Both the position numbers and the translations under genes were made by a program. A stretch of 64,000 nt of DNA, taken from positions 29,756,001-29,820,000 of the forward strand of contig NC_135376.1 in assembly GCF_049243985.1 (NCBI RefSeq), in the 5' to 3' direction. Source of the stretch: Paroedura picta (Eukaryota > Chordata > Lepidosauria > Squamata > Gekkonidae). This document shows positions 54,656-64,000 of this stretch, piece after piece (position 1 is the first letter of the stretch; the number at the start of each line of letters is the position of its first letter). The notes beneath the pieces are model-generated. The model was not told the DNA's origin. It worked only from the letters and a program-made list of their open reading frames with translations, and did no database searches.

Positions 54656-56917
54656 GTATTGAGCAGCCGTGGGATCGGATGTGGGGCTCAGACATACTTC
54701 TTGTTTAGAAATGGTTGCTGGGCTTTGAAGGCAAAAACATCCTCTTGAGAGCCACAAACTCCCTGGGTAGGACTGGACACTGACTCATTTCTCAGTTCAA
54801 ATTCTCAGCCTGACCAACACAAGGCATGGGGGGGGGGACCCAAGAGTTAAACTGCATGGATATCATTTTCTATATCCTTTCATTCCAAGGCAGTCCAGGT
54901 CTCTCTTCCCTCAAGCACAGAAACAACAATGGGAATTGTATTGTATGACTAATGCTCGCTAGGGCATGCAGTGACCTCAGTGGTTTCACCGTCAAGGAAG
55001 AGAGATTCCTTCTTTGTTGTCTTATTGAGACTAGACTAGAATGGCTAGTGGGGTTTGCTTAGGGGGGGGGGAAGCTCTGGGGCATTAACCCCTGTGCATC
55101 CCACCTCCTTGATCCCGTTCATGGTAGTGCCAGAGAACAAAAGAGTGTGGTTCTTGGAAGCCCTGGCTGTTCGGGGAAAAGCGTTTTCAGTTCAAGAGAC
55201 AAAGCCTCTTCTCAAAGTTGCCTCAAACCCCATTGGCACAAACATGGATATCTGAAGAATGCCTGACCCAGTCAGATAGCTGGTTCTTTTAGATCAGCAT
55301 CAGTCTGCCACTCTGACTTGTCAGCACCTCCTCTGTTTCCTCACTCTGGCTATCCTTCCACTGGCAAGATCAGGGACTGACCAGGCAAAGCTTGTGCTTT
55401 ACCCTGAATGACCCCTTGCTCTCACTCACATGCACTGGGGGAGGCACACTGGGAGGTTGGGAGGGGCCTTGGGCAGAATGTTTTCTGTCTAAAATCTACC
55501 TGTCTGTATTCTTTGTACAGGTAACACGATGACGGTCAGGCGTTATTCCATCTCCTCCTCTGTGCATTCCCTGTCCAGCAGCAAGCACCATAAAACTGAC
55601 AAGAGGAATCCATTCAAGGGAGCCCTGGAAGTTAAGGGCATCATCAAACCACCAGCTTTCCCTACTGATGTGCAGCTAACCAATAAGGAAGAAAAGGGTT
55701 TTGTGAAGATCCCATCAGATTGCCTCTCCAGCAGTACGTCGAATAAAAGGAGATCTTTCCAAGATCATGTTTACAAGTGCAGGTAGGATCCATTCAGTGC
55801 CGAGGGAGGATGAAATCTTATCTTGAATATATTTCAGGCTGCCAATGTGTGTCTAGCTGGTGGTTACAGGCATCAGAGGTTTATTGATTTGAATGGCTGG
55901 CTGCAGTCATGCAAATGAATGGATCATTAATACCCATAACCATGCTGATTTTCTTGACCACCACTGTCAATTGAGCAAAATTAAAGTGTGTACATCCAGT
56001 ATAATATGACAGGGATGGCACATAAAGATTTGAAATGTCCAACTTCAGAGCTGTGACCCTCCATTGGGTATAACCATGTGGAATGCTTTTACTGACTCAA
56101 CTGTGGGAACAGTTTCCTAGGTGTAACAGACTAGATGTCCAGACAAAACTAGTGGTTAGGGTTGCTTGAGCAGCAAGTTGGGTATATGAGATGCTGCTAG
56201 CTTCTGGGCAAGTAACAGGGGGAGTAAGCAGGGTGCCGAGACTGGGTTGGGGAATTCCTGGATATTTTGGGGTGGTGGAGCCTGAGGATGGCAGAAATGG
56301 GGGAGGGGAAGGACCACAGCTGAGTATGAGAATGCACCCTTCAAAGCATCCGTTTTCTCCAAAGGAACTGAGCTTTGTAATCCAGTTGTAATTCTGGCAG
56401 ATCTGAAGATTGTCAAGCCTTGGAATGAAATCTTTTCCCCAAATCTTACAAACTTGAACAAGATCAATATTCTCTAGGATCCAGAGACATGCAAGTGAAC
56501 AGGGGACTCGTGTTGTTCATTTGCTTTGCTAGACTGAATTTGTTATGAAATGTAGCAGAGATTCTGTGTAGTTTCCACCTTGGATCTTGCTTCTTCGTTT
56601 TCTGTGTTCTATTGCTGCTGCTGCTGCTGCTTTTAAAATTACTTATTTTGTTGTTTCAGTGCCAGCACTTTCATTGTTTTGAGTGATTGCGTGTGCTGCC
56701 TCTGCAGTCTTGAGGCTGACAGTGCAGCCTAGAAGTCAATTAACTAAGTAATCGATCACTTATTTGTGCACATTTCTTTCCTAGGGGTAAAGTAAAGGCC
56801 GTCAGTTTCCTGTTACCGGTGGACATGTCCCCCTATTCTGAAAATCAAGGTTCTTTCACATGCCAGCAAAATCAGAACACAAAACAGTTAAGTCCCATTA
56901 TTGAGAAGGACATGTGA
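54400..56917 (+). CDS. CCDC195: CCDC195-like coiled-coil protein (3 coding exons, 216 residues)
   Basis: Coding exons are 54400-54655, 55521-55782 and 56785-56917, with gt...ag borders (phases 1 and 2) and stop TGA at 56915-56917. The ATG at 54400 is chosen because it directly precedes the conserved helix. Residues 5-32 form a short leucine-rich coiled coil (KQLMQVIQEMRSEIIKLE, then RENRALRGEL). The middle is Ser/Lys-rich and probably disordered, with RRYSISSSV near residue 91. The C-terminal part has VKAVSFLLPVDMSPYSENQ. Human CCDC195, as I remember it, shares the coiled coil, the RRYSISSSV motif and the SFLLPxDMS segment, is of similar length, and lies near DOCK10. The function of CCDC195 is not established. 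No signal peptide or membrane segment is visible. ATTAAA at 57213-57218 may be its polyadenylation signal. Confidence 0.82.
55521..55782 (+). CDS. CCDC195: CCDC195-like coding exon 2
   Basis: From the split Gly codon and NTMTVRRYSISSSV to FQDHVYKC plus two bases of Arg. The acceptor is ctttgtacag and the donor gtagga. Confidence 0.85.
56158..56420. repeat. Unclassified dispersed repeat, copy in a CCDC195 intron
   Basis: GGGAATTCCTGGATATTTTG, then CCCTTCAAAGCATCC and TTTTCTCCAAAGGAACTGA show the same plan as 4697 and 25868, in opposite orientation. Confidence 0.55.
56785..56917 (+). CDS. CCDC195: CCDC195-like terminal coding exon
   Basis: GKVKAVSFLLPVDMSPYSEN, then QGSFTCQQNQNTKQLSPI and IEKDM-stop. 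The acceptor is tttctttcctag. The SFLLP segment is the best conserved part. Confidence 0.85.
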
Positions 56918-57409
56918 GCCGGTGAATTTTTAAAGGGCCATCCTTGACTCCAGAGATAAACTAGCCTTAAGCCAGGGCCCTCTGTCGGATTACGTTTCTG
57001 AAAAGCACTTTGGCAAGACGCCCTCCGAGAATCAGCAAAAGAGCCTGTCAGCTCATTGGCTGCCTGGTCAGCCAGGAAATAATAACACCTGTGACAGACA
57101 CTGTCAAAGGCTTGTGCAGCCAGTGTTGAAACTCAGGGGGAACCGATGCCTCTTCATTGTATTGTGTATATATATATATTTTGTAAAATCCACAGCTTAG
57201 TTCGAGGACTGCATTAAACGGCATTTAATAGAACAGATTGTCACTGTAAGTCTTTTCTGGAGGGCTTTTCTCATTCGTTGCTGATTGCCAGAAACAGAGA
57301 AGCTTGTAAAGAACACGAGGGAGTGTCTGCTTAAGGCACTGTGAAGTGTGTGAATGAAATGCTGAATCAAATCTGTCCATCTTTCTTTTAAAAAAAATGT
57401 TAAAGCTTA

Positions 57410-57441
57410 TAGACTCATAGAATCCTAGAGTTGGAAAGCTT
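57410..57441 (-). repeat. CR1-type LINE scrap
   Basis: ACTCATAGAATCCTAGAGTT followed by GGAAAGCT, the reverse complement of the CR1 3' terminus. Confidence 0.6.
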
Positions 57442-59049
57442 GTTTGCATCCATTTCTGTTCAGTCTCCAATAACAATCTGGCAAATAACTCTCTGGCAGG
57501 AATGCTCAAAAAGAGAAACATAGATTTTAAGAACTTCGTTTTCACTATGAACAGTGTTCAGGCTAAGCAATAGTGGTGATGTCGCTTAGAGGCCGAGGGA
57601 TCAATTGGAAAGCCCTGGGCGGAAATCTTACACCTCTGCCATGAATCCACTAGGTCCTTAGATAAACTGCTTTCTCTTAGCCTCAGCCTTTGGCCTGCAA
57701 TGCAGCGACAATGGAGACCTCCCACACAAGGACTGCAACAAGATGGCCAACCCTTTGGGTCACCTGAGAGACCCGTATATAAAGTAAGTATGAGAAAGGT
57801 TTCTTCTTTCCCCATGACTCACTTTATGCAAGAATGACTCACTTTATGCAATACCTATTCCGGCTGAAATGCCTGTTTCACTGCAGCAAAACGTCCCAAG
57901 AAGAGGCTCGCAAGAAGTGACAAACCAGCTATCTGTGAATGAGGATCTTCATTTCCAGCACTCATGGAAACTGAACCCCAGGATGTTATCCTGCTGAATA
58001 TGCCCCAGAACAATGCATGTTTAGGAGGCATGCTCAGTGAGCCACAAATTGTGACTGCAGATGCATGCCTTGTAACATGAGGCAGGCAGGAATGGGGGCA
58101 GTTGTGCTGGATGCTACTGAGAGCTGCTGGGGAATTGCAGTGGAGAAGCTAAGAGGTGGTGGGATGGACAAGCCTCCTGTGGCCTGTGATAGGAATGAAA
58201 GGATTAGCATGAAGCTTATTGGAGCAGCAGCAAAATGCCTGACGTCACAACAGGGAATATACAAAGTATAAGCAGTATATTTCTGCTTAGACCCTTTCTG
58301 ATTTCAGGGCTAGGTGACCAGGAAGCTACATGTCTAGCCCAGGAAGTCAGCACATTTTAGGAGGAGGAGCTCCTACTCTTTTATCCCTCTCTTTCCAACA
58401 CAGCTGGCAAGTTCCCAACTTGCATTAAAGAACACGCTGGTGAGCGACTGTTATCTCATAGCACTTAGTGCTGCAAGAGTTGCCAGCTGCATGCCTGAAA
58501 ACCCCACCACCCTCGAGACTTTGGAAGCAGAGCATGGGCAAGGGAGATGTGGCATATGTGTTGACATCACTTCCGGCAAAAATTTGAAAACATCACTAAG
58601 GCTGTAGGATTTTGTCTATCTATTGTGGATTGGTGACAGCAGGTCTGCCACCCCTCATCTGGCTCACAGAGCAAGAGGTCCCACTCCTTCAGCTTTTCAG
58701 CTGACCCACAGCTGCCTGTCTCCCCCACTTTGTTTTCCCACTGCAAACCCATGGTTTCTTCATACACAGGCATGCCCCTTTGCCTTCTCATTATCTGGGA
58801 AGGATCACTTTCCTTGACCTCTGAGATGTCTTTGAACAGAGTATTGGGACATGCCTCCTCTCAGCTGGCCCTCTTTGAGGAAATAGAAGGATAACCTTTT
58901 CTCTTAGTTCCTGATGCCAACGCTCTTTAGACTAAACCATTCACATTTATTACACACTAGAGACATAATGGTATGTCTGAAGATAATAGAAATATTTCTA
59001 CTGGGGGAACTAAATAGTTAGCTTTTCTTTTCTTTTTGCTATCACACGA

Positions 59050-59213
59050 CAGCTGAGTCATGACCACCCCATTTGGTATTCAAGATATATTTCAGACATG
59101 GTTTGCCATTGCCTGCCTCTGCGTCACACCCCTGGTATTCATTTGAGGTCTCCCACCCAAATACAAGTCAGGGATAACCCTGCTTAGCTCTAGACTACCC
59201 GGGACAGGGCAGA
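59050..59213 (-). repeat. 5S-rRNA-derived SINE, old copy
   Basis: On the minus strand it contains CTAAGCAGGGTTATCCCTG, then GTGGGAGACCTCAAATG and GGCAATGGCAAACCATG. These are a 5S-like head and the same body as the copy at 23314. Confidence 0.65.
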
Positions 59214-60466
59214 TAGCTAGTTCTTTTGGGTTGTCTGATGTTTTAGCATGGCAACATTGTTAGGACACACCAAAAAATACAACAGTACATTTGATGGTGC
59301 AAATAAAACATTTATTGTCCAAGAATACACCATGAAAGGCCTTCACAGTGAAATTCATATGGATAAGAATTCTTTACCTGCATGTATGGAATCTGACTGA
59401 GGAAAACCACTCCCTCCCGCCCCCCCACCCGCCCCCACATACACAGAGAGCTACAGGGTACAGCCAGGGCTGCTGACAATCAGTGACTTTTGCTGAAGGT
59501 GGGTTAAACTGTTAAATAGCTCCGAATGAAACCAGTTTATTCTACTCCCTTTCAAGGCAGAACTTGTTGTTCCTGATTTCGTTTCCATCTTCCTTCGGGC
59601 CTTTCTAAAAATAAAGCAGCTGCATGTGGACATTGACCTTGGCTACTTTATACATTCCCAAACCCGTCTTTTGTTCTTACTGTGTTGATCATACTGGTGA
59701 CCTGGTGAGAACGGTCAGTTTGGGTAGTGGTATTAATGCATAGATTTGCTTCTGTTTGCAACTCTGTCTTCTCCTTTAATCTATGAGTTTCCAGTGGCTT
59801 TGCTTCTAGCTGTGGAGTTGTTTTCTGCCATGCCTTCCCTCCCCTTGACCTTGACATTCTGCCAGAGAGGAATTCATTAATGACCTGGGGGCAAAGGGAC
59901 ACTTTGAATCTCACTTAACAAGACCTGTTTTGAACAATTAATTGGGGGGACTGATTTGCATTTAAAGGGATGCTTTCAGGTGTGACAGCTTTGAGTCTGA
60001 GGCACATTGATATGCATAGGTTAAGAAATCAATGTGAAAACACACACATCCCACTCACATATTTTTCTGGAGGCAAGCCTGGTTGATTGCAGCCAAGGGC
60101 CATTCAAGGTTCTGCCTTCTCCTCCTGGGCCTGGGATTGGCCAGGAGTGAGCTGAGCCCTTGCAGTGCTGTCCCCTCCCAAGCAGTCACTGAGGCAGAGA
60201 GGCAGGAGAATCAGGCTTGATCACAGCGGCTTCCACACATTATGAGTTCCTTAAATTTGCATCCATCAGGGGTTTTCCCTCTAATGTGGGAATAGGGGTG
60301 CACAAGTGTGTACCACTCTGTGGCTGGGGGCTGGAAAAGAATCATCTGAGAAATGGCCCTACCTACTATTCAAATGCTGCTAAACCATAGGAATTGTGGC
60401 ATTACACAAAAGGAGTCAGCTGGCTAGTGGGTGGGTGGGGGGGAAGACAACTCATAAAAACTGCCT

Positions 60467-60650
60467 TGCAAGGTCAGACCAGGCATCCACCCAGCCCAGT
60501 AGTCTGCTTCCAAGAGTGACCAATCAGATGCTTCAGGATGCTCACAATGAAGGCATGAATGTGATGGCAGACCCTTGTTTCTATCTTCAGTATCTGATAT
60601 TTGGCCACTATGCAGTGAGTATTGGGCTACCATGCCAAAAATAGCCACTG
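60467..60650 (+). repeat. CR1/L2-type LINE 3' fragment
   Basis: AAGGTCAGACCAGGCATCCA, then CCCAGCCCAGTAGTCTGCTT and CAATCAGATGCTTCAGGATG follow a common amniote LINE 3' pattern (CAGACCxxxGTCCATCTAGC type). Confidence 0.5.
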
Positions 60651-60655
60651 ACAGG

Positions 60656-60745
60656 TAGGACTGCCAACCCCAGGTTGGGAAATCTCCTAGAGCCTCTTCA
60701 GAGTAATTCCAGGAGATCTCCATGCCCCACCAGTCTTCCGTGATG
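60656..60745. repeat. Unclassified dispersed repeat, short copy
   Basis: TAGGACTGCCAACCCCAGGT, then GGGAAATCTCC and CCAGGAGATCTCCATG, related to 4697, 25868 and 56158. Confidence 0.5.
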
Positions 60746-61230
60746 GCCATCTCAGTGCATCGTAATGAAAATGAATTTGTGTTTCGGAAAGAAGTATTTT
60801 CTTTCATCCACTCGAACCTCCCGGCCTCTTCCCAAAGCACCACTGTGTAAGAGCCCAGTGGCTGCAGACAGTATATTGCACGGATGAAACATTCCCTTGA
60901 GCCTTGCTCTACAGCCTGTATCTACCTTTGCTTTTTGGAAAAACCTCAGGATACGATCAATGACAATTTCAGTTACTATGGCATACCTGGAGTGCAGCAC
61001 CTTCTGCCTCACGCAACGAAAGGGATCACATTCACATACATAAGACAATTCAGTACTGTGACCAAGAAATGCCAGAGGTGGTTTCTTTGTGCCACAGGAG
61101 ATTGAAGGAGCATCCAGTTTAGAGCACATACCTTTAAAAAAAACTTATGCAAGGTCAGAACTTCAAGGGAAGTAGCAAAATATTACACCACGTGACATAC
61201 TGGTACCATTCCACTCGGACATCCAGGCGC

Positions 61231-61382
61231 TTAAAGTAAATTGCAGAAATTGGATCTGACATTCCTGATCCGGGGCTCCTCTGCTGCTGGCTTGCTTCTT
61301 CTTGGCAAAAGGTGATAAGAATCTTTACATGCCTGCTGGTCACCATGGAGACTTTCATAGGTTTCTGCATCAGGAAGTTTGC
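61231..61382 (-). CDS. GUCY1B2: Guanylate cyclase terminal exon with CaaX box
   Basis: Encodes [20 protein letters not shown], then [20 protein letters not shown] and VRSNFCNLL-stop. The acceptor is cttgtctttgcag. A two-base phase fit with the preceding exon, basic residues before the Cys and a terminal CaaX motif make this exon credible. Another frame runs on through this exon but lacks these signals. Confidence 0.75.
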
Positions 61383-64000
61383 CTGCAAAGACAAGTTCTT
61401 TCCATGAGTGCCCCTAAAGATTGCAGGCTTTGCGTTAAAAGCTGCAGTATGAGCAAACTGTAAGAGTAACTTAATATATGTACATATGTATGTACGCATG
61501 TATGTATTTACAAATGGGGGCCCATGATTTTTCTGGGAGGGCTGGATGCCCATGTTCTCTCCCACTTTCTCACTGGGCCTGGGACAGCCTTATGGGCGTC
61601 TTGCAGCCACTGGGCATTCTGCCTATTCCCACCTACCCCCTGCTCTCAGAAGCTCACCTGGAGCGGCTCTGGGCAGGCTCACTAAGGCTTCCTTCCTTCC
61701 CCTCCCCACTCTTAAAGGCTCACCCATAGCTGCTCAGGGAGGGCTTGCTCAGGCTCCTTCACACAGTGTTGTCTGGGCCTGCAATACTTGCGGGGGGGGA
61801 TTCCCTTCCCCTCACTTTTGCGCTTGTCTCAGTGTGCCTCAGGGGCTTTGCCAGGCTGTGCAACCACTACTGCCAGGCCCCATGAGGCTCCTGGGTTACA
61901 TGGCCCCCTCTGAGCCCACAGTCACTAGGGGCAGCGAGATTGTCTGGCTGTGCTGCCACTGCAGAACCCAGCATGGATCCTCTGGAATGAACGCTGGAGG
62001 TAAGTACATTCACTACCTTTGCACTGAGAAGGTTGCTTTGCTTTTGGGATAATTGCTCCCTCCATATAGGTTTTTCTTTAAGATTTCAGAATCCCTCAGG
62101 AGTGCAGAAAAATCTCTTTAGCCTCTGCGTGGCCCAATTCACAGATTTAGCTATCTGCATATCACAGCCACTAGTGGCTCATGGTATAAAGACCTGGTGA
62201 CAGAGAGCATTAGTAACTCCGCTCTCAGCTCAAAAAGATAAGTGCCCTTCCTCTTCTTCACCTCTTCTCACTGGGAAGTGAAGCCGTGGTTGGTTTCAGT
62301 GTCATAAGTTGTGTCAAAACTGCACAACAGCATTACATCAATCCTCTCAAAATACACTGAGCCGGTTTTGTAAATAAAAATTCTGCTTTCTTGTTTAAGC
62401 AGCAGATGCTCCATTTCAGGGGCCACACAGGCTCCAGGATCCAGCCAATTCACACAATCCTTGAATGAGCCTCTCTCTTCCAAGCCATGCAGCAGCTTTC
62501 CAATTGGCATACTCACGGTGGTAACAACAACAACAACATGTAGCCATGTGCTACAATTCAGTAAGGATCCAATTAGCTAGGCAAATGGAGTGATCTTTTT
62601 TTCATTCACAATTGAATATCCATTCTTTCTATCTCTGTCCTGCACAGCCATTATCTTGAATGTGCAGAGACCCAAGAGCCAATAAATAGACAGCTGCTAT
62701 ATATAATGGAGTCGTTCCCCTCTATTGCCAAGTCCTTCATTTACTAATCAACCAGGTCCCTCTTTTTGACATAACCTGATCCCACACCCAGTCAACATCC
62801 ATCTAGCCAATTTGGTGTAGTGGTTAGGAGCATGGACTTGTAATCTGGTGAGCCAGGTTTGATTCTGCGCTCCTCCACATGCAGCCAGGTGGGTGACCTT
62901 GGGCTCGCCACGGCACTGATAAAACTGTTCTGACCGAGCAGTGATATCAGGGCTCTCTCAGCCTCACCCACCTCACAGGGTGCCTGTTGTGGGGAGAGGA
63001 ATGGGAAGGCGACTGTAAGCCGCTTTGAGCCTCCTTCGGGTAGAGAAAAGTGACATATAAGAACCAACTCTTCTTCTTCTTCTTCTTAGTACCTGACAAG
63101 TCTTTCAGTCTTGTCTGATTCCTTCCTTTGAGGTTGGTCTGTGCTTCTATGGGACTGTCAGCATACTTCATCGCAATGATAGGAAGTGTTTCCTCATCAG
63201 GATTCGGCTGAATGTCTTGGAAAGGAAAAGAATTTAGGTGTAATTTAAAGTTTGTCTTTCTCAAAGGGAGCATTTGCTTGTTTGCCTAAGTCTACCTTTC
63301 AAGCAGGGGGTTGGGGACGCCTCAGCTTGGCACTCCTGAGAGGACTGAGCAGCTTCCCGGCTTGGATCAGGTGTCCTCGTTGGCCTTCCCATGATCTCGT
63401 TCTCAGTTGCAGCCATGTTTCGAACCAGAAAGTAAGTGTGCATTTTCCCTTTGCCTTTCACGTCAATTTCTCCTCTTTCCAACATCTCAAAATTCTTATC
63501 CTTTAGGCAACTGAAAAATGAGAAGATGGATATCAGAAGTGAGATAAGTAAACATTTCTGAAAAAAAGGAACTATCATGTAAACTTTTCTCTTGTGAATC
63601 TAAATAATAAACAAACAAATAAATCAGGACTCTTGTAATAATAAAATAAAGGAGAAGAGAACTACATACACAACTTTGAGCTCTTTGGTGGAAGGAAGGG
63701 GGGGGGAAGCCCGTTTTTCTGGGCTTTTCAAAGTCTTTTTCTTTCATACAAACACATAAGATCATCATTCCTGCATGCACACTAACTTGTGTTGAAATAT
63801 TTGCCCTTCAGTCGGATGGATTTCTTTCTTAACTTTGAAACAATTGTTTTGGAAATTCAAATATTTAGAGAGCTTTTTAAAAAAATGCTTGTGGAATCAC
63901 TCACTGGTATACGCTGGCAGTCAGGTGAATTTTGCTTGGGACTCCATGGCTCTCCATACGGGATGCGATATTCACACTGTCCCCAAATAAACAGTAACGC
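61231..64000 (-). CDS. GUCY1B2: Soluble guanylate cyclase, beta-2 type (3' end of gene)
   Basis: Four exons on the minus strand (63905-64000, 63296-63510, 63093-63215, 61231-61382) join in phase to a stop at 61231-61233. The upstream part (haem-NO-binding, PAS and most of the cyclase domain) lies beyond the window edge. The visible cyclase part has [19 protein letters not shown]. The Cys in YCLFGD is the residue that selects GTP in guanylate cyclases, and NIASR holds the transition-state Asn and Arg. It continues with [20 protein letters not shown] and LVRN, the end of the fold. A tail of more than 130 residues follows, rich in Pro, Glu and Lys, and ends in CNLL, a CaaX box with Leu at the last position (geranylgeranyl type). 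A long tail with a C-terminal prenylation motif is the known mark of the beta-2 subunit. Function expected: GTP to cGMP, probably as dimer, at a membrane. The locus differs from human GUCY1B2 (13q14), so a paralogue is possible. Confidence 0.85.
61546..61800. repeat. GC-rich imperfect tandem repeat in the last cyclase intron
   Basis: Segments AGAAGCTCACCTGGAGCGGC (about 61648) and AAGGCTCACCCATAGCTGCT (about 61715) begin two related units of about 65-70 bases. They produce a long open frame on the + strand that is not a gene. Confidence 0.45.
62814..63087 (+). repeat. tRNA-derived SINE, full length, beside a splice donor
   Basis: TAGCCAATTTGGTGTAGTGG, then GCCAGGTTTGATTCTGCGC and GTGACCTTGGGCTCGCCACG, ending ACATATAAGAACCAACTC and (TTC)n. 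Very close in sequence to the copy at 51063. Its tail lies 3 bases outside the GT of the donor at 63091-63092. Confidence 0.92.
63093..63215 (-). CDS. GUCY1B2: Guanylate cyclase exon, C-terminal tail
   Basis: Encodes [20 protein letters not shown], then [20 protein letters not shown]. The acceptor is ttccaag. The donor is weak (gtacta) and abuts a SINE tail 4 bases into the intron. Confidence 0.8.
63296..63510 (-). CDS. GUCY1B2: Guanylate cyclase exon, end of catalytic domain and start of tail
   Basis: Encodes [20 protein letters not shown], then [20 protein letters not shown] and a Ser/Glu/Pro-rich tail to TPCLK. The acceptor is tttttcag and the donor gtagac. It belongs to the preceding exon through a 394-base intron. 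Confidence 0.93.
63905..64000 (-). CDS. GUCY1B2: Guanylate cyclase exon, catalytic domain (cut by window edge)
   Basis: Encodes [19 protein letters not shown], then [12 protein letters not shown] and two bases (CA) of a His codon, with donor gtgagt. The 5' limit lies outside the window. Confidence 0.93.

Larger units (their letters stand above)
56918..61230. other. 3' UTR of CCDC195 and convergent intergenic region
   Basis: The region holds CCDC195 3' sequence to about 57220, then repeats (5S SINE at 59050, a CR1/L2-like tail at 60467). From about 61230 downwards it may include the 3' UTR of the cyclase gene. The open frames at 60424-61129 do not resemble known proteins. Confidence 0.5.

Noticed and set aside
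60424-61129. Two overlapping minus-strand frames of 125-139 codons just downstream of the cyclase stop
   Set aside because: They overlap a LINE 3' fragment and an unclassified repeat, and lie where 3' UTR is expected; no family resemblance.
61155-61565. Alternative frame of the terminal cyclase exon reading [14 protein letters not shown] and [16 protein letters not shown]
   Set aside because: It does not fit the splice phase left by the exon at 63093-63215, whereas the chosen frame gives a CaaX terminus.
61546-62052. A 168-codon open frame on the + strand
   Set aside because: GC-rich, partly tandem sequence antisense to the last cyclase intron, with no recognisable domain or splice context.
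62268-62516. An 82-codon minus-strand frame in the last cyclase intron, reading [14 protein letters not shown]
   Set aside because: No convincing acceptor in the needed phase, and the flanking exons join in phase without it. An alternative exon cannot be fully excluded.
1-64000. Search for a bacterial-type system, CRISPR array or intact autonomous transposon
   Set aside because: Gene structure and repeats are vertebrate throughout; no direct-repeat/spacer array or intact transposase frame is visible.

Overview
The window is vertebrate nuclear DNA, most likely from a squamate reptile. A gecko is possible, but I cannot fix the species. The evidence is a gene with many small GT-AG exons, several tRNA-derived SINEs ending in (TTC)n or (CTC)n, a second tRNA-derived SINE ending in repeated AGGTAA-type tails, 5S-rRNA-derived SINEs, CR1-like LINE tails, and palindromic hAT-type MITEs with 8-bp target duplications. 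There are no bacterial or viral gene arrays, CRISPR arrays or operons. I saw no retrovirus-like element that I could support.

Region 1 (1 to about 36.8 kb, + strand) is the 3' half of DOCK10, a Cdc42/Rac guanine-nucleotide exchange factor. I placed 25 coding exons with matching splice phases. Together they encode about 1050 C-terminal residues, including the whole catalytic DHR-2 domain, and end with a stop at 36320-36322. A possible extra small exon (798-842) lies upstream, and a possible C-terminal cassette exon lies at 34665-34740. The 9.4-kb intron between 20527 and 29972 holds nested inverted repeats and transposon relics.

Region 2 (about 36.8 to 54.4 kb) is intergenic and made largely of dispersed repeats: SINEs, CR1 tails, MITEs and unclassified repeats. 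I see no convincing gene there.

Region 3 (54.4 to 56.9 kb, + strand) is a three-exon gene for a 216-residue protein that I recognise as CCDC195-like, with an N-terminal coiled coil. CCDC195 lies near DOCK10 in human 2q36, as I recall it, so the order fits.

Region 4 (61.2 to 64.0 kb, - strand) is the 3' end of a soluble guanylate cyclase gene of the beta-2 (GUCY1B2) type, facing CCDC195 tail to tail. The last part of the cyclase domain is visible, with the RYCLFGD guanylate signature and the NIASR catalytic Asn/Arg pair. A long C-terminal tail follows and ends in a CaaX box, CNLL, predicted to be geranylgeranylated. GUCY1B2 is a pseudogene in human and sits on 13q14 beside FAM124A and SERPINE3, whereas FAM124B and SERPINE2 sit beside DOCK10. 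The gene here may therefore be the missing whole-genome-duplication partner of GUCY1B2, kept in reptiles and lost in mammals. This is the most interesting signal in the window.
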